This document shows positions 23,578 through 34,130 of a stretch of DNA of 64,000 nt, piece after piece. Where the stretch lies: NCBI GenBank assembly GCA_947359465.1, contig OX375872.1, positions 11,292,137 to 11,356,136 of the forward strand. Reading direction: 5' to 3'. Within the stretch, counting starts at the first letter, position 1. Every line of letters starts with the position of its first letter. The position numbers were made by a program, and so were the translations under genes. The DNA is from Metellina segmentata (lineage: Eukaryota > Arthropoda > Arachnida > Araneae > Tetragnathidae). The notes under the pieces were generated by a model. The model saw only the letters and a list, made by a program, of their open reading frames with translations, was not told the DNA's origin and did no database searches.

Positions 23578-23880
23578 ATAAGGATAATATCTCTTTAAAT
23601 AGGAAATAAATATTCCAAAGAATAGTCCCTTTTTGTAGAATGCAGTCCTTTGGAACGATTCTATTTCCTTTCCTTTACTTAGAATGAAATCCCGCGTGAG
23701 GTAGCTATCGTGTAGACCTTTAAAGTCGAATCTTTTGAAATGTTTCCAGTGTCCATTTTTTAGAAACGAATCCTTTGGAAAAATTCTACCGTCCTTTCTT
23801 TAAAATCAAATCCTTTGGAAAGGTACTATTACTCATTTCCTTAGAATAGAATACTATGAAAATGATATATTGCTTATTTA
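23578..23880. repeat. Family A repeat, right part of the piggyBac-split copy
   Basis: Array units (CAGTCCTTTGGAACGATTCT, GAATCCTTTGGAAAAATTCT) resume directly after the right TTAA in the same orientation as 22151-22621. Confidence 0.8.
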
Positions 23881-23884
23881 AATC

Positions 23885-25610
23885 ATGGATTTGTTTAATC
23901 TTGTAAAGTTTTATTACGAATTCCAAAAATTTTGGGATTGGTTGATTTTTGTGATTTTTTAAATAATATATATTTACGCATCATACAAAAAGGAAAACAT
24001 GATTATAAAATAAAATTAACTTTATCCTTGAAAACTCCTGGAAAAGTTATAATTCCTATAGAATTCATCAAGAAAAAAAACGCTCTAAAAATCTCAGTTT
24101 CGTCTTAAAAAATTTATTCAAAGGATCATTACAGCCATAAAGCAGAAAATAAAAATAAAAGAAAAATATTATTAAAAAAACCGAAATTAGTTGCAATTAT
24201 ATTGAGATTGTTGCTACATCACGTCCAAAATTAAGTAACGATCAATGCCGTCGCCATTTGTTATCGATCGTTACACGTTCCCGGACAAGTGCCTAGTAAT
24301 GGTATTAATATTGTATCTGCTAAGCTCACTTTATTTTTCGATAGAAAAACTATTAATCTGATGAAAAGAGATTATAATTAATGTTTTTTTTTTATGTTTG
24401 GGACATCAGCACCTTCGTAACATAAATTAAATCGGCAAGACAAACGGCATATCGACCGTTACGTTTATTTTGACATCGCAATTTTAAAAATAAGAAAAGT
24501 ATGTTTACGGCAAAGAAAATGCACAAAACACATAAAAATGCTTAAAAAGTTATTTTAAAGACACATAAATGCAGTTTAAAGTACTTACAATACATATTTT
24601 GCTTTAGGTATAGAGCGATATCGATCGTTACTTTTCGACATCGCGAAACAAGCTATATGGCTTATTTCTTTGTTAATTCTTCAAAATTTTAAACTAATTA
24701 TGCCATCTACTGATCAAAGTAGCAAACAAACTATCGTTATACTCTATTTATTTTTTTCTGCAATTCTGGAAAACACATTAGAATTTATTTTCTGGGCGAT
24801 GTACTGTATCAGTTAACATTACAGATGTCAAAAATCCAACATTTTTAACTAAAGAATTTAATTTTAAGGATATTTACACCAAATTGTTGTAATAAACCAT
24901 ACTAATTCTTGTCTCTGAACAGAACTAAAAACCCATTGAGAAAAAAAAACTAATTTTAAGAATTAAATGTACTTGCTGTCAAAGCTTAAAGTTATGAAAT
25001 GTGTCTTGTCCCCACCTTTTGAGAATTACCCTTCTTTAAATGGTTTTCAATACTGATTGTGTTTAATACATATCTGAATAGTTAGTTATTTTCTAACAAC
25101 CACTTCTTATATTAGGGAGTTTTATTAAGAATTATTTTAAACTATTTATTTTAGTGACTGAGTTTTCATGTTAGACGTCGCTCACTGACGTCGGTGAAGG
25201 TGTTATTGAAGAAACCTGCTCAACAGACTCAAACGGTATTGAAGGAATGGCGAAAAGTATTGCAACTGTCAGAGTTCGATTTGATGATTATTATTGTGAT
25301 TTTTTTTAATATTTTGAAATGATAGTTTTATATCCTCTTGTCGTCAGTGTTCGAACATGAATTGTGAACTACGAACATCAAACCTTTAAATGATTCCTAT
25401 TCTATTTTTCTTGTGTCTGTTCTATTTTTAAAAAATTCCCTTCCAAATAAAAAGTACTTCCATTAAGCAATAAATTAAATTACGATAAAATGACTGAAGA
25501 ATTACAATTTAACATTATCATTTTTGAGGGTTAATTGATTATTGGAACGTCGCTAGATTTCCAAGTAGGGTATTGATTTTTCCTCAAACACAAATAATAA
25601 CTAAATAATC
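23885..25610. other. AT-rich unassigned stretch
   Basis: A 9-base perfect inverted repeat, GTAACGATC...GATCGTTAC, lies at about 24235-24273, and ATCGACCGTTACG / ATCGATCGTTACT recur near 24452 and 24620. No gene recognised. Confidence 0.4.
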
Positions 25611-25683
25611 ACATCGTGTCTTTCAAAGAATCCATAGAGTCTTTCTTCCTTTAGGAGGATTCCTTTCTGATAAAGGTTTTAAG

Positions 25684-26646
25684 ATTAACCGTCAAAAGGG
25701 TTCACGTGCATAATTCAACCTTGTAACTTCCAGTCTTTTCTGCATCTAACAAATTTTGTCCTTATTGACCAATGGAATGTTTCCGAATCGATCTATTCTA
25801 AAGAAATGAGCAATCGAAACTTTATGAAGGTTTCCATTCTAAGAAAGGAACAAGAAAAATATTTCCAAGGATTTCTCTATTCTGAGAAAGAAGAAATAAA
25901 TCTATCCAAAAGAATCTATTCTAAGGAATGGAGCAATTAAATCTTTTCAAATGATTTCGTGGTACACATTTCCTTTAGGTGCTTTCCGACTCGACGTACT
26001 CTGGCGATCGTCTATCTTCAAATGGGTCTTACTGTCTTTAGTAAACTCTTCTAGGATCTCGTTTTCATCGCACTAATCGATTCCCTTCTTCATTTCTCTT
26101 TCACAAATGTTTGACTTGTTGTTGTTTGGTTTGTGTTTGGATAAATAGGGCCCTTGCTACATAAATCCACAAAAACAACCAACTATTCGATAGAATGAAC
26201 CCATAGTAGAGTTCCAGGGGAATGATCCTATTGCAAAGAAAAGGACAAAAGAATGTTTTGAAAGAATTCATGGATTCTTTTAATCAATAGACGTGGTTAT
26301 TTAGTCATCAAGTGTGTTGAGGGGGTAGGTAGGTATTTTAATTAACGTCGTACTCGAGCAACATAACGGGCTATTGACGACCGTTCGAGATCAATCCCTC
26401 AAGGAAAGATCCGAGGACAACACTAAGTAATTGTGAACCAAAGATGACGAGGCAGCATCTGAGCTGGCACTCCACTCTTCCTCACCACGCCATCGTTAGG
26501 ACATTTGACATATTTAACGTACACTAGCCCTTTTGTAAGCAACAGTGTTTATGGTATTCGAACTCGCAACCCTCCGGTTGCTAATCCGTTACCCTTCCAA
26601 CCGGGCCAAGTGAGTTGAGGGGGAACGCTCTGACGCTCAGAGGGTT
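25684..26646. repeat. Family A repeat, interrupted by a SINE
   Basis: Left terminus ATTAACCGTCAAAAGGGTTC, arm ACCTTGTAACTTCCAGTCTT, array AGAAATGAGCAATCG...TTCCAAGGATTTC, then AATCAATAGACGTGGTTATTTAGTCAT and, after the SINE, ACGCTCTGACGCTCAGAGGGTTA. A segment at about 25970-26190 does not resemble the family and may be a further insertion. Confidence 0.8.
26326..26613 (-). mobile_element. tRNA-derived SINE, full length, with target-site duplication
   Basis: The minus strand begins near GGCCCGGTTGGAAGGGTAAC, contains GGGTTGCGAGTTCGAATACC (B-box-like), GGATCTTTCCTTGAGGGATT and GTTGCTCGAGTACGACGTTA, and ends in a CCTACCTA tail. It is flanked by GTTGAGGGGG at 26316-26325 and 26614-26623. It sits within the arm of a family A repeat, so it is younger than that repeat. 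Confidence 0.92.
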
Positions 26647-26935
26647 AGTACATAATATGTGGACCAATAAAAATGTTTCCAAAGGGAGGAAAGAGGTTTC
26701 TAATCTGAGAAAAAGCCATTCAAATGTTTCCAAAGGATTCTATTCTACAAAGTGACCCCAAAGTATAGTGACAAATGATTCTATTCCACAAAAAGGGCCA
26801 AAAAACACCTCGAAAGGTTTTTTTCTTAATCAATGGATTCCTTAGAAATATATGTTTTTTTTAGCCAGTAAGTGTGGTAAAACAATAAAACAATACTACT
26901 TTACTCGGAAATCTGCCTATGCTCGGAGGGATAAT
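26647..26935. repeat. Family A repeat copy
   Basis: Units such as GTTTCCAAAGGATTCTATTC are followed by the arm AGCCAGTAAGTGTGGTAAAACAA...ACTTTACTCGGAAATCTGCC. Confidence 0.75.
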
Positions 26936-27309
26936 CTGTGATCCGTGAGCGTAAATCGAATTTAAAAATCAATCGCTTGGGTAATACAGACTGCAGAAAA
27001 GCGAATTCAATTCATTATTACGAGGAAAGCAAATTAATACTTTGCATTAAACCATTCGAGCATCGCGGATGAAACACGATTTTAATGCCGTTTATAGTTG
27101 AGGAAAAGAGCGAATGGGAATATAAGTTTGACGGCTCTTGCTATGCAATTTGAACATATCAATACAAACGCTTTTATTATCAACATTCAGAGCCTTTTAT
27201 GTTCGTGGTGTGTGTGTTCCCCAACTTTTATTACAATACGGAATAAATTGAATTATTTATGTAATGAGGATGAAAAGTAAGATTTTACCTGCCTTTTTGA
27301 TTGCATTCT
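26936..27309. other. Unassigned stretch
   Basis: The 60-codon ORF at 27098-27280 is not recognisable. Nothing else seen. Confidence 0.3.
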
Positions 27310-27323
27310 CATTCTCTTGGTGA

Positions 27324-27397
27324 GGGACTGATCCCGGACCTTCGTCAATAGCCCGTTGTGTTGCTCTAGTACGACGTTAACTAAAAATTAACAAGAC
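27324..27397 (+). mobile_element. 5'-truncated SINE tail with perfect 14-bp target-site duplication
   Basis: GACTGATCCCGGACCTTCGTC...GTTGCTCTAGTACGACGTTA is the 3' end of the SINE family. CATTCTCTTGGTGA occurs immediately before (27310-27323) and after (27398-27411), showing insertion of an already truncated copy by target-primed reverse transcription. Confidence 0.92.
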
Positions 27398-27411
27398 CAT
27401 TCTCTTGGTGA

Positions 27412-27761
27412 AATACATTTCGTTGTTTTCCCTTCTGTAATACATTTCGCTGAAGTAGAAACGAAATGAATTACGCTGATTTTTAAAATCAAATCTAATG
27501 AATTAATTGTGATAAGATATTAAAACAATCAAATACTATACTGCCCTGATGATTTCACGTTCGTAACGAAGGGTATTACATTAAGCTAAAGCATTGGCCA
27601 TTAAGCATTGGTTCAAGCTAAAATACATTTTGTTGTAGTAGAAACGAAATTACATTCAATTTTGAAATGAAGTCACACGCAACTACACCCAATTAGGGTA
27701 AAGACAGAACCTGCACTATTCCCCAGTACGACTACGAAATAGTTTTTGTCATACTACCGTG
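27412..27761. other. Short internal repeat of ACATTTCGTTG / GTAGAAACGAAAT
   Basis: AATACATTTCG-TG(A)AGTAGAAACGAAAT occurs near 27442 and 27622, about 180 bases apart, suggesting a small duplication. No gene. Confidence 0.4.
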
Positions 27762-27878
27762 TTTCGAAATTACGAGGTATTGTTCTGTGATCTTTCCCTT
27801 TGGGATTGATCCCGGGCCTTCGCAAATAATCGTTGTGATACTCCAGTGCGAGGTTAATTCAAGTACATACCAAAACAG
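27762..27878 (+). mobile_element. 5'-truncated SINE fragment
   Basis: Diverged copy containing TTTGGGATTGATCCCGGGCC, CGTTGTGATACTCCAGTGCG and a TTCAAGTACATACC tail. Confidence 0.75.
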
Positions 27879-27889
27879 ATCTGGAACTT

Positions 27890-28195
27890 GATCAGAATTT
27901 CTTAGGAAATAATCAACATAATCTTTTCAAAGGATTCTCTTCTAAGGAAATATACAGAAAAATCATTCCGAAGGATTCTATTCTTAGAAAAGAATCAGAT
28001 CAATCATTCCGAAGGATTGTATTGTAAGGAAAAAACTAATATCTCTCCAAAGGATTAGGATCGATATAATCTGCCCAAATAATTCTAAGGAAAGGACCGA
28101 TACAATATTTTCAAAGGTTGAAAGGGTTGAAAGGGAAAGATGTGGAGTCATTAAGTGTGTTAAAGTAACACTACACTACTCGGAACTCAGAGTAA
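27890..28195. repeat. Family A repeat copy
   Basis: TTCCGAAGGATTCTATTCTTAGAAAAG-type units lead into AAGATGTGGAGTCATTAAGTGTGTTAAAGTAACACTACACTACTCGG, the family arm. Confidence 0.82.
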
Positions 28196-28974
28196 AAGTC
28201 GGCACAAAAAGTCCAAAGGTACCTTGAATGCCTCTCACTGCTTATTGATTTCTATTAATAATTGAACTAAAAATATTACAAAGTAGGGGAAGACGGGGTA
28301 CAATGAAACAAGGGGTACAATGAAACATTACTTCTAAAATCAGTAAAATTTGTCACAGAAAGTTGCAATTTATATATATGTTATGCAACTATATGTTCCA
28401 ATTACTGATGTGATTTGGATACATTCGCACTTTTACAACATTAGCAATAGAAGATTATTGGTTTTTCACCATTGAAAGTAAGTTTCTTTACTAAAAGTAA
28501 TTTCGTTTCTTTTTCCTCGTTGTTATATGTAATAATTATTTTTTCTATACATTTTGTTATCTTTGTGTTGTTGTCTTCATACCTCCAAAACCAAAATTAA
28601 AAAAAAAAATGAATATTAAAAGTTTGAAAATGTTTTTTATTTAGTAACCTCAGTACGGGGTACAATGAAACACTTGCAGACGGGGTACAATGAAACATGT
28701 TTCATTGTGCTCCGGGTGAATGCATTTACTTGAAGTAATATATCAATGGTAAATATAATATCACTGATATAAAATAACATATTACTGGTTGTCACTAATA
28801 TAAATAAAACACTTTTACTAAGGAAATGGCAACACCTAACATTAATAGGAAAAGGCAACACCAAATCAAAACAGTAATTTTGAAAGCATGCAAAATCAAA
28901 CTTTTTTTTTCTTAAAAAAAATAAAAGATTTCAATGGTAAGTTAGTTTTTTTACATTCAAAAACATGTAAGAAT

Positions 28975-29385
28975 ATTTTATTTATTTCATGGGCTTAAAC
29001 TGCACTTATACAAATACAAATATTGACGACCAGCTACAGGCTCAAGCCCAACAAGGCTGGTCCTTTGTTTATGACTTCTCCAATTCCCACTGACTATCCA
29101 ATTGTGTCTTAAATTCGTACACTCCCTTTGAATTAACTATATTTTCTGGCAACGCGTTCCAACTGTCTATTACCCTATTAAAGTAGTAGTTTTCCCTTAA
29201 ATCCCGATTAAAATGTGTCTTATTCAATTTATACCCATGGCCCCTTGTTCTGTTATCCCTATTGAAATTTAAGCCCTCTGTGTCCCCTTGTTTTACAAAC
29301 TTGAAAAGCTGAATCAAATCCCCCCTTCCTCCCCTTACTACAGTTCACAATCCTCCTAATGTTCTCAGTCAAAGGGTCCAAAACC
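28975..29385 (-). mobile_element. 5'-truncated non-LTR retrotransposon (CR1/Jockey-type) 3' end
   Basis: The minus strand encodes the end of a reverse transcriptase ORF: LDPLTENIRRIVNC, then (frameshifted at a poly-G) GDLIQLFKFVKQGD, RTRGHGYKLNKTHFNRDLRE, NYYFNRVIDSWNALPENIVN and KGVYEFKTQLD, followed by a stop and a short AAATAAATAAAA-rich 3' end. The block YYFNRVIDSWNALPENIV is typical of CR1/L2-like and Jockey-like C-termini. Pogo transposase sequence resumes immediately at its 5' side, so it inserted inside that element. Confidence 0.85.
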
Positions 29386-30400
29386 AAATAGGTCAATTAA
29401 CTTCTGGTGAAAGGGGTGTTCTTGATACTATGTGTGGATTTATTAATGCTTCTGGAAATTCTATACCCCATTATTTAGTATTTCCTAGAGAAATTTCAAG
29501 ATTTGCATGTTGAATGGAGCTCTACGTTGTACTGCGGGTGATACAAGAAAATCGGGATGGATGATTGGAGATATTTTTGTTAATGTTCTAACATATTTCC
29601 AGGCACATGCACGTTGTTCGAAAGAAAATCTAGCTGTACTAATAATGGACAATCATGAATCACATATTACGATTTCAAGTCTAAATTTTACGAAAGATAA
29701 CGGAATGGTTGCAATCCTGCCCCCACATAATAGTAGCAAATTGCAGCCTTTAGACAAAACTGTGTTCAAGTCACTTAAAAATTTCTTCAATCTAGCTGAA
29801 AATGACTGGATGCTGTGTAATCCAGGTCGTAAAATCTCTATCAATGAGATATCTTCTTTGTTTGGCGGCACTGCTTATTGTAAGTCTTTCACTGCACAAA
29901 ATAATACAAAAGGTTCTTCAGCGACTGAAATATGGCCTTTCAATAGAGAAATGTTTTGTGAAGAAGATTACTTGTGTTCGTATGTGTCAGATTGAAGAGC
30001 TGACTAATGAAACTGAAGACCAGCCAGACAAAACCCAAGAATCAGAAGTCAAGTGGTGGATCTTGCCATTAGTAGATCAAAATCACCTACTGCAGGTTGT
30101 TCAGCAACTGTTCATACACCATGCACTAGCTCTAAACCTGTGAGTAAATACATTTCTCCTCAAGAGATAAAACCTTACCCCAAAGCTGATCCAAAAAAAG
30201 AAGTAAGAGTAGGAAAACAGAAAAAAAAGTTTTATTCTAACCTCGACAGTACAAAATGCTCTTGTTAAGCAATTAGAAAGTAAAAAGGAAAAAACTATGA
30301 AGGTATTGTTTTCAAAACAAACTACCTCCTACAGACTTTGAAGATGACGATGATCCAGATTATTTTCCAGCTCCAGCTGATAACCAAAAGTACTAAGAAT
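29386..30400 (+). pseudogene. pogo/Tigger (DDE_1 superfamily) transposase remnant
   Basis: Reads QLTSGERGVLDTMCGFINAS, GNSIPHYLVFPREISRF, a stop and frame change, then from 29507 MLNGALRCTAGDTRKSGWMI, VLIMDNHESHITI (second catalytic Asp), MVAILPPHNSSKLQPLDKTV (third Asp, 34 residues after the second) and TEIWPFNREMF. This is the DDE_1 core shared by Jerky, Tigger and pogo proteins. The CENP-B-type DNA-binding part and the first Asp are not visible; the LINE lies where they would end. After the stop at 29993 a charged tail continues in other frames to about 30400. Inactive. Confidence 0.88.
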
Positions 30401-30814
30401 GAGATATCTACACATAATATGTGTGACACAAGCAGTATCTGTATAAATGATTATGTTGAATGAAATATATAAAATGAAACTGTAGGAAATCATAAAATAA
30501 AATGAAGTCGAATGTGACTAAAATAAACTTTATAGGGTGAAAATTGCTTGTATCATTTGGAGTGTTTCATTGTACCCCAGTATGTGTTTCATTGTACCCG
30601 GCATATGGGGTACAATGAAACACTGCGAGACATTTACTTTTTGTTATTTTCCAAGCATAAAGATTTTGTTTAGAACCTAATAAAAATTTATTTAGATGGG
30701 GAAAATACAAGATTAAAAGTATGCATTAATTATATTTTTGTGCATGCAAAATTGTGGATAGGAAAAAATAATTAGTAAATTTTGTTTCATTGTACCCTGT
30801 CTTCCCCTATTATT

Positions 30815-31890
30815 TTCCAATGAAAACACCAACAGAATCTTTCGAAATGAGTATATTCTAAGGAAAGGAACAATACGAGCCCTGGGTCATAAAAAGACAA
30901 GGACCAATAGTGTCTTTCTAAAGATTCCTACCTAATTCAAAGGCCAATAGTAAGTTTCGGAAGGATTATTACCTAATTAAAAGATCAATAGAATCTATCC
31001 AAAGAATTCTAATCTAAGTAAGGACCGCTGTATACTCTTTAACAAAAGAAATCGACGTACCAAGAAAAAGTTCAACTTGGAACGGCGTTGACTGGGAATG
31101 TATAGTCTTTAGTGACGAGTCCAACTGTTTCCTGATGACAACTGCAGACGTGTTGGACACGTCCACGAGGACAGCATGGGCATCCTGCCCTTACAATCTT
31201 ACGCCACACATGCCCACACCAAGGCGTTATGGTCTGGAGTGCCATCTCCTTTAACAGCCCTTTGGTAGTCATTTCCGTCACACTTACAGCACAGCGGCAT
31301 TCTACGACCGGTTGTGTTCCTTTTGCGACATATCGAACTTAATTTTCAACAAGATAATACCTGGTCGCACACGGCACGTGTTGCTATCAATTGTCTTCAA
31401 GCTTTCCCAATACTTCCTTGGCCAGATAGGTCTCCTGATCTCTCTCTCATAGAGCACATTTGGGGCGTTATGGGAACGCGATTGCAACCATCCCGGAATG
31501 TCGACCATTTATCTCGACAGTTGGAGACAATTTGGCAAGAAATTCCGCAGGACACCATCTGGGAACGACAGTGACAGCTTATATCCAGGCGAGGTGGACA
31601 AACGCCTTATTGACTTCCTTCCTTTGTAATGGTCAAACTCTGAAATAAATCATTCAATTGTTCTGAAATTTTATTCGTTTGTTTTTCTATGTATGTTCTT
31701 CAAATCCACTAATTTTTATCGTAATCAGACAACTCCTTGGCGCGTCGATTCTTTGTTATATAGAGTGTATTATCTACAATGGTTTCTAGAATACATGCAT
31801 TGTTTTAACTAATAGGTGGGTTATTTAATCATTAAATGTGTTGTGAGGCAAAAACTACGTGGAAATCTCGTGACTCTCTCAAAGAGTTGA
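30815..31890. repeat. Family A repeat, split by a Tc1 derivative
   Basis: Array units (AGAATCTATCCAAAGAATTCT) run to 31030. After the Tc1 insertion, the arm TAATAGGTGGGTTATTTAATCATTAAATGTGTTGTGAGGC...GGAAATCTCGTGACTCTCTCAAAG completes the copy. Confidence 0.8.
31031..31769 (+). mobile_element. Tc1-like element, 5' half deleted (relative of the intact copy at 34921)
   Basis: Ends TATACTCTTTAACAAAAGAA and CTTTGTTATATAGAGTGTA match the intact element. The region after the left end jumps directly to the codons for WNGVDWECIVFSDES, matching residue 146 onward of the intact protein. Later blocks are VMVWSAISFNSPLVVI-like, FQQDNTWSHTARVAINCLQA and SPDLSLIEHIWG in broken frames, with a further deletion near 31305. 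The 3' UTR word GAAATAAATCATTCAATTGT is shared. At 740 bases it is a non-autonomous deletion derivative. Confidence 0.88.
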
Positions 31891-32462
31891 AGTACAGGTG
31901 GTTTAGAGGTACTCTGAATATGTATGTATCTCTCACTATTCATATATTTCAATTCATACATCGTTTGATCTTCTTCAAAAGAAGTACAAAGACGAACAAA
32001 TTGAATTTAGAGAAAGCAATTCGAAAATAAACTGGGCTTTTTTGTATTAGTGCCGGAAATTCCAATAGAATCCCGCTTTTGACCGATGCGAAAGGGAACT
32101 GTCGTCGTAATCGAGATGATCTTGTGTGATCCGATTTTCTCTCATAGATCAATAGGACTTTCCACTTCATCCTTTATTTTACTATTAATCCTCTGAAAAG
32201 ATACCGCCGAAAGGAGAAAAGCAGAGTGTTAGACAAGTTGTCCCAAAGTCGTGGTACGGCCAAACTATGTTACTACCCGAATGAGTGAGTACAAAAAAAA
32301 ATATTTTTGCAGGTATGTGTTGAGTACATTATATATTTTCAAAGGAGAGGGTATGTTGAATACGCCACGACCGACTGTATTAATGTATATAATTTCTGTG
32401 TACACCTGCAGAAAAAAATATCTACCTAAATGTAGATTTATAAACTTCAGAAAAAATATAAA
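31891..32462. other. Unassigned stretch
   Basis: Several 64-73 codon ORFs here show no recognisable protein. Confidence 0.35.
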
Positions 32463-33370
32463 CTAGCAGTACCCCGCGAAGCGCAGCCCGTGACAAAGTT
32501 ATGCTTTAAAAAAGTCAACCTCACTGATTCCGACAAAACCAAATTAAACAGTAATGAACAAAAAATTAAGAATTGCTGTACTTTCAAAAAGTCTTAGAGC
32601 TAAAAAAAAAAGCAAAAAACAACACAATCTGAGGAGACTGCACTGGACAGTCTTAAATCTAAACCTTACTGTTTCCGACAAACATCGTAAAAGAATGACG
32701 CTGTCAGCGAAATCAAAACTAATTTAAACAGCAATAAAAAAATTGTAGAAAGGATTCAAATTCAAAACTAAGTTATGCTTTTAAAAAGTCTTAACGTAAA
32801 CCTCACTCATTTGGACAAAACCAAATTAAACAGTAATAAACAAAAATTGCATAAATGATAAAAATTAAATATCGCTATACCTTCAAAAAGTCTTAAAGCT
32901 AAGGAAAAAAGCAAGAAACGATACAACCTGATTCGACTGCACTGGACTATGACTTAAATCAAAGAGAACGTTAATTCTTTCAATTTGATAGAAAATCCGT
33001 TAAGAAAATGAAATGGAAAAAATAAAAGAACCAATGAAATGAAAGGAAAATAAATTGCTTAAAACAAACAGAATGTTAATTCTTCCAATTTCAAAGTAAA
33101 TCCGTCAAGAGCATGGAAGGAAAACATAAAAGACCAATGAAATCGAAGGAAAATTTAGAAGCAGTGATCTCTCTCACACCGTTGCAATTTTTAAAAAACC
33201 AAATAATAAAAATATGCCAATAAATTTATTTTAAAATATTCTAGTTTAAATCTTTAAATTTGGGCGTCGAAGTCCATTCAGTCGCTTTTAGGACTACCTG
33301 TGTGCCAAATTTCAGGACTGCAAGTGCTATAGATTCGTCTGGACACTTCACACACAGGCACACAATCACT
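32463..33370 (-). mobile_element. Helitron-like element, minus strand (3' end clear, 5' end approximate)
   Basis: The plus strand starts CTAGCAGTACCCCGCGAAGC, whose complement ends ...GCTTCGCGGGGTACTGCTAG, a CTAG terminus after a GC-rich arm as in arthropod Helitrons. The interior carries tandem duplicates of CCTCACTGATTCCGACAAAACC and TTCAAAAAGTCTTA(A/G)AGCTAA. GGCACACAGGTAGTCC on the minus strand near 33290 is shared with 18340-18465. No protein remnant seen. Confidence 0.6.
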
Positions 33371-33394
33371 TCATTTGATAATAGTTGAGATGTA

Positions 33395-34130
33395 TACCTA
33401 CTTCAGTACATAAATAAAGGCAAACTAATACACTTCAGTACATAAATAAATGTAAACTAATATACTTCAGTACATAAATAAATGCAAACTAATATACTTC
33501 AGTATATAAAAAAAAATACAAACTATTATACTCCATAAAAAAAAAAAAAAACTAATAGTCTTCAGATAAATGCAAACTTATATTCTTTAGTATATAAATA
33601 AATGCAAACTAATATATACGAGTATATAAACAAATGCAAACTAATTTACTCCAGTACGTAAATAAGTACCAACTAATATACTCTAGTATATAAATAAATG
33701 CAAACTAATATACTTCAGTACATAAATAAATGCAAACTTATGTACTTCAGCATAAATAAATGCAAATTAATATAATCCAGTATATAAATAAGTGCAAATT
33801 AATGTATTTCAGTACAAAAATAAATATAAACTATAATACTTCAGTATATATATATATATATATATACTGAAGTATTATAGTTTATATTTATTATATATAT
33901 ATATATATAATAATAAGTATATATATATATATAAATGCAAACAACTATAATCTTGTATATAAATAAGTGCAAACTAATATACTCCAGTACATGAATAAAT
34001 GCAAACAAATATGTACTCCAGTATATCAAGACATGTTAACTTATATTCTTCTGCTTAAAAATAAACACAAACTATTATATTTCAATATACAAGTATAAAT
34101 GTAAGGTTATATACTTCAGTATATACGGTA
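33395..34130. repeat. ~32-bp minisatellite (ATACTTCAGTACATAAATAA)
   Basis: About 22 units of ACTTCAGTACATAAATAA plus ATGCAAACTAATAT with drifting length. A hairpin occurs within it at 33819-33892. The YIYI-type ORFs are artefacts. Confidence 0.95.
33819..33892. repeat. Perfect inverted repeat within the minisatellite
   Basis: A 26-base arm (33819-33844, AATAAATATAAACTATAATA then CTTCAG) is repeated in perfect reverse complement at 33867-33892, with an alternating TA spacer of 22 bases that is itself self-complementary, giving a hairpin of some 37 pairs. Confidence 0.95.

Larger units (their letters stand above)
28284..30809 (+). mobile_element. pogo/Tigger-type DNA transposon, decayed
   Basis: TAGGGGAAGACGGGGTACAA at the left and TTGTACCCTGTCTTCCCCTA at the right form near-perfect inverted ends flanked by TA, as in pogo/Tc1-mariner elements. 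The word TACAATGAAACA or its complement recurs subterminally: twice at 28299-28326, three times around 28660-28700, three times around 30563-30620, and once in the right end. The 2.5-kb body contains a DDE_1 transposase remnant and a later LINE insertion. Confidence 0.9.

Noticed and set aside
24235..24680. Repeated ATCGATCGTTAC words as a tandem repeat
   Set aside because: Only the short word recurs; the intervening sequences do not align, so no array is called.
33395..34130. CRISPR-like or origin-like iterated repeats
   Set aside because: 32-base units abut directly and drift in length; plain AT-rich minisatellite.
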